Of a DNA stretch of 64,000 nt, positions 59,921-64,000 are shown piece by piece. Position 1 is the stretch's first letter. Every line of letters begins with the position of its first letter. Source of the stretch: Diadema setosum (lineage: Eukaryota > Echinodermata > Echinoidea > Diadematoida > Diadematidae); NCBI GenBank assembly GCA_033980235.1, contig CM067068.1, forward strand, positions 31,901,046 through 31,965,045. The letters are read 5' to 3'. The position numbers and the translations under genes were made by a program. Below the pieces are notes generated by a model. That model was given only the letters and a program-made list of their open reading frames with translations, was not told the origin of the DNA and made no database searches.

Positions 59921-62887
59921 GAAAATAGATACATGTAGATAGATAGATAGGAAAATAGATAGGTAAATAGATAGATAAACTCATAGATAGATAGATAAAA
60001 TCATAGATAGATAGGTACACTGTAGATATATACATTGTAGCTAGATAGATAGGTAGATAGATAGATAAATAAAATGATTGATTTATTGATTGATAGACTA
60101 ATTAGTTGATTGATTGGTGCACATGTGGGGATTCATTAGATGTAGTAGGTAGATGTTATGATGTGTTTCAAATGTTTCAGTGAAACACAAACAGTGCAGA
60201 GAGAGAGAGAGGCTTGCCACATGGAGTAATCTTGAGTGGGTCTGTCTGTCTGTCTGTCTGTCTATCTGTCTACTACCCTTCTTTCTCTAGGCTCATCGAA
60301 TATCTGTCCCGGTTCCTCTCTACCACTGTTTTGGTATGGTTGGTGGGTCTCTTGCTGCTATGGTGCATGGAGCCACCTGTGTGTTTCCTACTCCCAGCTT
60401 TGAGCCAGAGGCCAGTCTCAAAGCCATCCAGGATGAAAAGTGAGACAATGAATGTAACTCCCATTAACTCAATGGCCTGATTTTCACAAAGGTGGTACAA
60501 ATGAAACCATGGTTTAAACCATGGACATAAACCGTGGAGCGCCAAGTGGTGCACGGAATATTTCGTTACGAAATTGGTCATTTCGTCGACAAAATTAACA
60601 AAATTATCATTTTATGGACAAATGTTCATATAGTTACAAACTGTTGTCATTTCGTTACAAAATAATCATTTTATCGACGAAATAACTGATTTCGGGACGA
60701 AATAACTGATTTTGGAACGAAGTATTCCATGTGACACTTGGCTCTCTATGGTTTTTGTCCATGGTTTAAACCATGGTTTCATTTTGTACCAACTTTGTGA
60801 ATTTGGGCCATTGAGGACCAACTGATTTTATTATAACACACATTTCCCATAGACACCTGCCTGAGAATACTCGGGACTAGTCTTTAAGGGGTTAAAAAAG
60901 AACAAAAACAACCCACCCACACACACCTAGACATCTATTTTACATTTAAAATTATTGCTTTGGTTGCCTGCTCACAACTATTGTTGCTTCCATATTAGCC
61001 CCAGAAAACAAAGCAATTGAATTCAATTCATATTTTATTACCCCAATTCTTCCATTTATTTTGACTTGCATATTTAAGCTCAAGACATGTGTCAACTATA
61101 TCATTCGTTGGTATGACTGTGGTGTCTAAATACAAATGTCTACTGTAAAACATGATATATTCGTGGCACGAAATTTTTGTGAATTGGAGTCGACGGCCTT
61201 TTTCGTGGCATGAAAGTTTCGTGAATTGCCACTGGTGTTCAATGCTTATAGTGTAGACATGAAATTTCTTGTGCGTTTTAATTTCGCGAATCTTGGCACT
61301 CACAAATTCACGAAATTAAAATGCATTCGAACATTCCTCGTTTTACAGTATTCCCTGATTTACTCCCATGTTCTACCTTTCTTTCTCTTTATTTTATTTT
61401 TTTTTTCGTCACTTTAGTTAAAAACATGCAAGTAACTGTAAGATATATTATGCTTGTGCTTGTCAAAATAATAATTTAAACCGGAAGAGTGAGGAATTAC
61501 ATGGAATTTATATAGGTACCTATGTGTAATATATTAAATTTTTTATGGAGATAGACATGTCCTTCCAAATTTCGCTATGAAATTCCTGAGATGTCTCTAT
61601 TTAGGCTGAAATTGCACAGAAATACCCTAAACTGCAAAATTATATTGTTTTATAGTGAGGTTTACTGATTTAGCCTAGTGCCAAGAAAAAAAAATCAAAA
61701 ACATGCAAATAGAGTTCCCACTTTAACAGAAGCAATTGTGTGTTATTCATTGTTGATTATCTCAAAACATAATCCTGTGATTTTTCTCAGAGTCACCTCC
61801 CAGTATGGCACGCCCACAATGTTCATCGACATGTTGAACCACCCCAACTTCAGTCAGTACGACATGAGCAGTCTTTCTACGGGTATCATGGCGGGATCGC
61901 CCTGCCCCATCGAAACCATGAAGCAAACCATCTCAGAGATGAACATGAAGGACGTCGTCGTAAGTCTGAATTAACTTGAAGGGGAATGAAACCCAAATTA
62001 AACATATGTTTTCATATTTCTAGCATAAATGAATTTGGCTTTAATACCTGTTTCAGAAGAAAAGGGGAATGGTATAATGACTTAGGCATAAGTGTCAGTA
62101 ATAAGTGGAATGAATGTATACTTTTTGTGATCAGAGATTAATTTTTCTGGAATTCACTTAATTTTGTGAGTGTGTGTATTGTTGATCAACTGTGAGATCG
62201 CAAATTATAGTCTTATCGTGGGATGCAGGTACAGAAACTTTGAAAATTCATAATTTTGAACGGATTATTCGATTTTCCTCACACTTCACTGATGTATTCT
62301 AGCATGGTGAATCTTTACTTGAAAATCTTGAAATAATATTACCCTTAACATATGTATGTCAGTGACAAGTCAAAGCAGTGCACTTTTCATGAAAAAAGAA
62401 ATGTTGTGGAATTCTCTTTATATTTCTTTATATCATTTTCCGTATGTGATGTCACGAATTGTAATAGCATTAATTCTCACAGAAACTTTGAAAATTCAAA
62501 GCCTGTAAGCAGATTACCTGATTGTTGTCAAACTATTTTCTGATCGTTGTCAAACTTTCGCTCATGTGTTGTACAGTATTGCTGCCTCCGCTCAATGCAC
62601 ATCGATAGGCCATACTTCTTCCCCTTTAAAACAAAGATGATTAGTAGTCTCTGGTCTGGTGTACATTGGGTGCAGAAAATGTTCTGAATCATCAGTATAT
62701 TGCAGCAAATACCCAAGAAAAATTATGTTTGGATATGAATGCCATAGGTGTGATGAGTGTGGACTGTTTTCTGTTTCAGATTTGTTATGGCTTGACGGAA
62801 GTGAGTCCAGTCATCTGTCAGACAGGGATGACAGACCCCATAGACATCAGGGTCTCAACCGTGGGAAAGCCGGGGCCTCACAACGAA
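39426..62887 (+). CDS. ACSF2: Medium-chain acyl-CoA synthetase, mitochondrial (ACSF2-like), first nine exons
   Basis: Exons: 39426-39562, 41811-41976, 42967-43149, 43835-43953, 54295-54460, 59123-59218, 60291-60439, 61791-61959 and 62780-62887. All have GT/AG borders and compatible phases, giving 431 codons; the human protein is 615 residues, so the C-terminal part continues past the window. The enzyme activates fatty acids with ATP and CoA in mitochondria. The AMP-binding core [12 protein letters not shown] spans the exon 5/6 junction. Other matches: [50 protein letters not shown] and [10 protein letters not shown]. The N-terminus is Arg/Ala/Ser-rich and lacks acids after the first residues, as in a transit peptide. 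Intron 4 carries a complete LTR retrotransposon. Confidence 0.88.
39563..41810. other. ACSF2 intron 1
   Basis: 2.2 kb of AT-rich intron. It includes G-runs at about 39845-39860 and 41019-41037 and a perfect hairpin at 39914-39946. No nested gene was recognised. Confidence 0.5.
39914..39946. repeat. 33-bp perfect hairpin
   Basis: CAAGGAGCTACTACAG and its exact reverse complement CTGTAGTAGCTCCTTG are separated by one base. A partial third copy of the motif (GTAGCTCCTACCAAGGAG) overlaps the left side. In ACSF2 intron 1. Confidence 0.75.
41811..41976 (+). CDS. ACSF2: ACSF2 exon 2
   Basis: Acceptor CGTTTCCTAG before 41811; the alternative AG ten bases later would create a stop, which decides the border. 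It encodes [35 protein letters not shown] and the start of the AMP-binding domain. Donor GAG|GTGAGG after 41976, phase 0. Confidence 0.85.
42967..43149 (+). CDS. ACSF2: ACSF2 exon 3
   Basis: Acceptor CCCACCCACAG before 42967 and donor AAA|GTGAGA after 43149, phase 0. It encodes [40 protein letters not shown] and [17 protein letters not shown], highly conserved in the family. Confidence 0.9.
43835..43953 (+). CDS. ACSF2: ACSF2 exon 4
   Basis: Acceptor TAATGTATAAG before 43835 (pyrimidine tract about 30 bp upstream) and donor GAA|GTAAGT after 43953, ending two bases into a codon. It encodes [20 protein letters not shown] and the loop to PGNIKSE. The LTR retrotransposon begins 847 bp downstream. 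Confidence 0.85.
44801..45421 (+). repeat. 5' LTR (621 bp)
   Basis: Bounded by TGTTGTGTA and TACACAACA. A polyadenylation signal AATAAA lies in the sequence CTCAAATAAAGTG about 115 bp from the 3' border. No difference from the 3' LTR was seen. As it is in sense with ACSF2 it could supply a promoter or poly(A) site inside intron 4. Confidence 0.95.
45422..45437 (+). other. Candidate primer-binding site
   Basis: TGGTGGAGAACCTGGC starts immediately after the 5' LTR. The leading TGG complements the CCA 3' end of a tRNA, as expected for minus-strand priming. The tRNA was not identified. Confidence 0.55.
45438..46500 (+). other. Retrotransposon leader
   Basis: About 1.06 kb between the primer-binding site and gag. 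It contains a CAT/ATC triplet-rich block at about 45900-46080 that gives a Met-rich open frame on the opposite strand, judged spurious. The packaging signal would be expected in this part; none was identified. Confidence 0.6.
46501..47517 (+). CDS. gag: Gag polyprotein of the LTR retrotransposon (338 aa)
   Basis: Starts at ATG 46501 ([14 protein letters not shown]) and stops at TAA 47515-47517. Residues about 30-190 form the capsid-like helical region, with [15 protein letters not shown] and a [14 protein letters not shown] helix typical of retrotransposon Gag. Residues about 213-275 are Arg/Ser-rich. A CCHC zinc knuckle, [14 protein letters not shown], lies at 283-296 and binds RNA. The tail is Gln/His-rich. 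The stop is overlapped by the pol frame at -1. Confidence 0.9.
   Translation: MTTTTTTTLRQTDFLPARFSGDKLDRDDATAHMLTFLDYLEAHNIDVTKATSFDQILKTFKRTLQGQARLWIDGQTFKTFSDLREAFVRRFSPAKSDFANVHDFNTLHLTDGESTEAFLQRLRVAASYIDYGETQIRHRLLDSLPHDCRAAVLMSASTTTQTCDEIATKAQLYLDIQKDKQPMTKDLTFATQSEIDRLKDDFNSLKLDTLDQTRGRTRDRGRGPPHSRSSSRGRKREHSAGRSPYRSDRQYTNSRHRSHTRSPHPNDRVPHYTRRNDRRSIICDYCLIPGHVWRQCRKRLRDIDMRAQQQQQHYYHNQHQHQQHYDQQPYYGPRPQDF
47511..47517 (+). promoter_or_regulatory. Candidate -1 frameshift site at gag stop
   Basis: The seven bases T TTT TAA place the last gag Phe codon directly before the TAA stop. A tRNA on TTT can re-pair fully one base back, moving into the pol frame, which is open on both sides of this point. 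It is not a canonical X XXY YYZ heptamer. Downstream RNA structure was not assessed. Confidence 0.45.
47511..52355 (+). CDS. pol: Pol polyprotein (protease, RT, RNase H, integrase)
   Basis: The open frame lies at -1 relative to gag, is open from 47412 and stops after 52352; 1585 codons can be counted from 47598, the numbering used here. The first in-frame ATG comes only at residue 31, next to the protease active site, so expression by -1 frameshifting at the gag stop is likely. Aspartic protease [10 protein letters not shown] at 36-45; reverse transcriptase with [10 protein letters not shown] (HHDD at 502-505); RNase H with SDTS (Asp656) and ADFLSR; a Pro/Thr-rich linker at about 800-930; integrase zinc motif starting at His1064, catalytic Asp1135, Asp1194 and Glu1229; a WVGPLVI module (Trp1371) like the GPY/F domain; then about 170 residues without recognised similarity. 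No break was seen. Confidence 0.9.
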   Translation, partial: FLRREDNDNAHYSSSRSKNHRQNPNHDSNLKSTYLGTDDVDLQLTDRNFVKGRLDNGKNMFILFDSGATKTLISDRYVKSTPHLSNLKRQKVAPTRFRLGNGQFLQSLSAITFRVTIQGHKFEISALIVENLVGVDLILGTNTLSDLNGTMTFRNNRFKIKQKRVPFSPTNKVTINPKDSTLMTLQGQAPPQFRNTDVILTANDYLGRHCPSTMVVTLMKGRTQILVTNTSDRPLQFAKGRPIAYLDMACPITVSEPLPTDKVNVTLTDRHTDNIYSTQLSTPRPDGNHEYQTRQDNLKRYPHLDPSDPIASMTEDQIIKEHIDLNNSILSPTEKDQLRQLLRDNRPAFSLYGELSSCPDFEVDIELTDDTPFFIRPYFATEPEKRQIEKELTKLVKLGILEIGPQSYTSPVLLVAKKDKSEKRVVTDFRHLNSKIRRINHPFPLLTETLKRIGHAETRVMSVIDLKSAFHCIPLSKSAQKYTGIASYHGGKHYYYKRLAQGLNVSPGLFQAKIDDILGTIPYSHDFCIAHHDDIILFSPDKTTHKQHLTQVLKALSDNGLKISPKKCKLFRNDVEYMGHRITINKDGEACFQPMNNRCASIRNMSRPKTPRQVRRLVGAVNYVAGFFPQIQAILKPLHQLTRKKNKFMWTDEHERAFNKIKDLMTNPPVLHMPQSTGRFTLYSDTSRTATGSYLTQVINGQERIIGYYSKVLPDACQRYSVTELELFGLLINVTAFKHLLKGCEFNAFVDHSSIVQILKSKEQPCTTRLQKLLLKLSEYSFKIGYKKGTELVLADFLSRVPSEQHPEIDQVIPLSFSLFSESDFTLHPVQPVERPMTRAYAKQMGVTIPDLFPPRASDQTPQASPTTTTPPPRPPPKPNLGKTNDTHARPTNQRQEPKHDTPPAPTPVTTYSHTRSHDNHAPSTRPPTRHTPVTPQLHEPRLVDRHNDHQQQHRHNSNDQYREVPPDLYTPPKPLTTKVNNIVAGHIPKQHELDKFTELIKRKIIRDYNLPIDMRQLMTEQQTSPFFKPVYDYLSHDILPSDKRAAKTVKLKAEEYILCDGLLFRLFFTKDDDFRLQLAIPETLTDTIISQHHDNLLSNHQGTQRTYLTIRRNYYMPNMFDRINNYVKACLRCQQFKGKPDKDRPFHTRIPDSYRPFQRISLDFKTMPSSQTGFRHLMVICDEITRFVVCAPLKTLDAETICEALIQKVICIFGPPSCIVTDAAASLTGKLLTLLCDALNIDKKVISVANHGSLHVERHIRTLSDFLKINLNQFGNDWVRYISTTCYAYNSFSSPHLGDHSPYELVFGRDAPNLTNLTFNPMNGLSQTYDQYVAHLKKKFDHISQTMLSLQRKQQNKQNAEIANRLNKSPIYSVGQLVYLYKPTSSSLTANSRKIAAEWVGPLVIHEILDRTHYILATLKGEILRDIFNFNRLKPCFMKASDDRKPITHIQRLKERLGKAAQNETGQKSDKPSVQFMDEHDEIRPECTVDQIMCMQTTDPFDDRDYVDSLPSNDGIAAPTPLQQPDLERQFDLLMSAPTDNEMSLHRGRFKAGQLQVLTSFVRNVTDNDPQGIRFWWNIGLYPDMHDLVQSILADKNIPVTGTPKKFMRQLYV
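52356..53467 (+). other. Retrotransposon 3' noncoding region with polypurine tract
   Basis: 1.1 kb of AT-rich DNA between the pol stop and the 3' LTR; no envelope-like frame with a signal peptide or membrane anchor. Purine-rich AAAAAAAGAAGAGAGGAG at about 53427-53444 and ACAAAAGGGA directly before the LTR are candidate polypurine tracts; the latter is in the right place for plus-strand priming. Confidence 0.65.
53468..54088 (+). repeat. 3' LTR (621 bp)
   Basis: Same length and, by eye, same sequence as the 5' LTR. AATAAA at 53972-53977 is the likely poly(A) signal of the element. ATCT target duplication follows at 54089-54092. Confidence 0.95.
54295..54460 (+). CDS. ACSF2: ACSF2 exon 5
   Basis: Acceptor TGGTGTCCAG before 54295 and donor TCG|GTAAGC after 54460, phase 0. 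It encodes [19 protein letters not shown] and ends with NIQFTS, the first residues of the AMP-binding signature. It starts only 207 bp after the retrotransposon's 3' LTR. Confidence 0.88.
54461..56724. other. ACSF2 intron 5, first part
   Basis: AT-rich intron without a recognised nested gene. It contains TAA/ATA triplet runs near 55020 and 55890, the second inside a TATAAAGCGCCAAATCCACT-like repeat block seen in animal dispersed repeats. Confidence 0.4.
56725..56817. repeat. TTAACCCGTTGAGGA hairpin MITE, copy 1
   Basis: 93 bp with ends TTAACCCGTTGAGGA and TCCTCAATGGGTTAA and an internal palindrome CCCGAGTATACTCGGG. Closely related copies are at 57816-57908 (opposite orientation) and 60808-60895. 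Confidence 0.75.
57816..57908. repeat. TTAACCCGTTGAGGA hairpin MITE, copy 2
   Basis: 93 bp with ends TTAACCCATTTAGGA and TTCAACGGGTTAA; the internal palindrome has decayed to CCCGAGTATTCTCGGG. ACSF2 intron 5. Confidence 0.75.
57909..59122. other. ACSF2 intron 5, last part
   Basis: AT-rich intron with poly-A runs (about 58428-58446 and 58936-58958). A short AAAGTTACAGTTCACCTTTG block near 58535 recalls a MITE end but lacks a partner. No nested gene seen. Confidence 0.4.
59123..59218 (+). CDS. ACSF2: ACSF2 exon 6 (AMP-binding signature)
   Basis: Acceptor GTACACCTCAG before 59123 and donor AAG|GTATGA after 59218, phase 0. It begins [20 protein letters not shown], the phosphate-binding loop of adenylate-forming enzymes. 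Residues 258-289 of the predicted product. Confidence 0.92.
59560..59710 (+). repeat. Possible LINE 3' tail (GAAAT repeats)
   Basis: T-rich sequence ends in GGAAATGAAATAAATGAAAT with further GAAAT units, resembling the short tandem 3' tails of CR1/L2-type LINEs. No coding region attached. A TTTG run lies upstream at about 59382-59408. Confidence 0.35.
59822..60070. repeat. GATA tetranucleotide array
   Basis: About 250 bp of GATA units interrupted by GGTA and AAAT variants. It generates Tyr/Leu/Ser-rich open frames on the other strand that are artefacts. It lies 220 bp upstream of ACSF2 exon 7, with a TCTG run at about 60240-60270 in between. Confidence 0.9.
60291..60439 (+). CDS. ACSF2: ACSF2 exon 7
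   Basis: Acceptor TTCTTTCTCTAG before 60291, just downstream of GATA and TCTG microsatellites; donor AA|GTGAGA after 60439, two bases into a codon. It encodes [20 protein letters not shown] and [20 protein letters not shown]. Confidence 0.85.
60468..60815. repeat. Inverted-repeat MITE (CTCAATGG ends)
   Basis: Arms of about 70 bp: CTCAATGGCC, TGAAACCATGGTTTAAACCA and TGGACATAAACC on the left are mirrored on the right by GGTTTTTGTCCA, TGGTTTAAACCATGGTTTCA and GGCCATTGAG. The centre has repeated TTTCGT / AACGAAAT motifs. It begins 29 bp after the donor of ACSF2 exon 7. Confidence 0.7.
60808..60895. repeat. TTAACCCGTTGAGGA hairpin MITE, copy 3
   Basis: Starts CCATTGAGGACCAACTG and ends GTCTTTAAGGGGTTAA; its first few bases overlap the end of the preceding inverted-repeat MITE, so one element probably inserted into or beside the other. 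Confidence 0.6.
61791..61959 (+). CDS. ACSF2: ACSF2 exon 8
   Basis: Acceptor TTTTTCTCAG before 61791 and donor GTC|GTAAGT after 61959, phase 0. It encodes [20 protein letters not shown] and [20 protein letters not shown]. Confidence 0.9.
61977..62633. repeat. TTAAAGGACAAGTTCACC-family element, diverged full-length copy
   Basis: Ends GAAGGGGAATGAAACCC and ATACTTCTTCCCCTTTAA are weakly inverted. The interior carries ATATTACCCTTAACATATG and TTCACTGATGTATTCTA blocks seen in other family members. It occupies most of ACSF2 intron 8. Confidence 0.5.
62780..62887 (+). CDS. ACSF2: ACSF2 exon 9 (last in window)
   Basis: Acceptor TCTGTTTCAG before 62780 and donor GAA|GTAAGA after 62887, phase 0. It encodes [14 protein letters not shown] (the Y-G-L-T-E motif of adenylate-forming enzymes) and [12 protein letters not shown]. 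No further exon was recognised up to 64000; the remaining exons lie beyond the window. Confidence 0.9.
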
Positions 62888-64000
62888 GTAAGAGATATGT
62901 CATATATGTACTGCCAGGCAAGAACTTTGTTTTTTGCTATGTGACAAGATACACCTTTCATAAATGTACGATATCACTACTGCTTTCATCTAAAAAATGG
63001 CTACTGCAAAATGTGCCTTCACAAAAGGGCAACGTTTTTGGAATCGATCTTATGCTGGATTGCTGCTCTTCAGTGATACATCACTGGATGCAGTCCATGT
63101 AACATAGAGCAATATACTGCTTACTTGCCAACTAATAAGATTTTATCAGATACAGTAAGATTTTTTTACGTTAAAAATAGCAAAATCAGATTTTCTGTCA
63201 GAGAAATCAGATTTTTAAAAAATATTTAGATATACCTTTCATGTGTATTTTCTGAAAATTTGACCGAAAGTAAGATTTTTAACTTCAGTTTGCATATATA
63301 TGCATATTGCTGGTGCCTGCATGCACCCAGTTGCAACCACTGTGTGTGCATGTGTAATAATATAGCTAGTCCATATCCATTTATGTGTGCACGGTCAATG
63401 TGTAACAATTATTGTCCCAGTAGACCTGATAATATGGAAGCAATGAGCATTGTAAGGCAAGCATCATTCAAACGCAAACACAGGCAAAAGTCATGCACAG
63501 AATATATATGCTCCGTAAATTCTGTAGATCATTTCCTGGATTTTACCTCACAGAAATCACAGCCTAGCCATGTTTTTTTTTTTTTTAGCGGCGTGTGTTT
63601 TGAAAGCAAAAACAGATTTATCGAGTTTTCCTGTAATAGCCTGCCAGTCCCCTATAATGAAGACTGTAGCTGTCAATGATTGTCATTCTCTCTCTCAAAA
63701 CGTTGGTCTGAAAGGCAAGTTGTTCTTCAAAGCCAGTACACACCTGTGGAAATTGGGGACTAGCATACATCAGTGGCCTTCTTGATTGTTCATTCACAAC
63801 ATTCTTTCAGGGGGGAACTTTAGCACAATTATTTTTCTGCATTGAGCCAATTTGTCTTATTTATAATTTCCCATGTTAGTGATATCCAAGTGTACTCAAG
63901 TTACCCTGTTATACATAGGCCATTGTATTTTGCTTGTCGAAGTATACAAATGACTCAATATCTGACCTCTTCTTTAATCAGAACAAAGGTCATAACCCCA
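62888..64000. other. ACSF2 intron 9 (to window end)
   Basis: AT-rich sequence with no recognised exon. The expected next ACSF2 segment was not found before 64000. Open frames here have no splice-flanked family similarity. Confidence 0.45.

Noticed and set aside
59746..60035. Minus-strand Tyr/Leu/Ser-rich open frames resembling membrane segments
   Set aside because: Translation of the GATA array, with no start context or splice partner.
63260..63785. Further ACSF2 exon before the window end
   Set aside because: The open frames here do not resemble the expected next segment of the enzyme and contain microsatellite-like and poly-T sequence.

Overview
Eukaryotic genomic DNA from a marine invertebrate deuterostome, most likely an echinoderm and probably a sea urchin. 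The evidence is short exons with GT/AG introns scattered in AT-rich sequence, abundant poly-C/poly-A and CA/TA tracts, many small inverted-repeat transposons (including a family starting TTAAAGGACAAGTTCACC), and vertebrate-like orthologues of SLC5A7 and ACSF2. The species assignment is inference. All three protein genes lie on the + strand.

Region 1 (1-6539): repeat copies rich in AGGTCA half-sites, then the last five exons of a secreted beta-propeller (EAR/EPTP repeat) protein resembling TSPEAR; its 5' part is outside the window. Region 2 (6540-12030): gene-free DNA with small transposons, microsatellites and a hairpin element built from CACGAGTC units. Region 3 (12160-33131): a complete eight-exon high-affinity choline transporter gene (SLC5A7/CHT1-like, 541 codons). 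Its introns hold most of the unusual sequence: a GAATT pentanucleotide array against exon 3, a candidate hammerhead ribozyme inside an inverted repeat, two more CACGAGTC hairpin elements, and in intron 7 a hAT-like element full of 71-bp tandem repeats next to a 3.5-kb foldback element. Region 4 (33132-39425): gene-free DNA with small inverted-repeat transposons and an interstitial telomere-repeat tract enclosed by inverted repeats and a 10-bp direct repeat. Region 5 (39426-62887 and beyond): the first nine exons of a mitochondrial medium-chain acyl-CoA synthetase (ACSF2-like), cut by the window end. Its intron 4 contains a complete 9.3-kb Ty3/gypsy-type LTR retrotransposon in the same orientation, with 621-bp LTRs that read as identical.

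The three host genes are not functionally linked as far as the sequence shows: an extracellular EAR-repeat protein, a Na+-coupled choline carrier of cholinergic cells, and a mitochondrial fatty-acid-activating enzyme. No tRNA, rRNA or CRISPR array was recognised. The most notable items are the apparently young retrotransposon (with a changed reverse-transcriptase motif and a probable -1 frameshift at the gag stop), the hammerhead-like motif, and several inverted-repeat families lying in transcribed introns. Exon limits were set by hand from splice consensus, reading phase and family similarity; no alignment or search was run.
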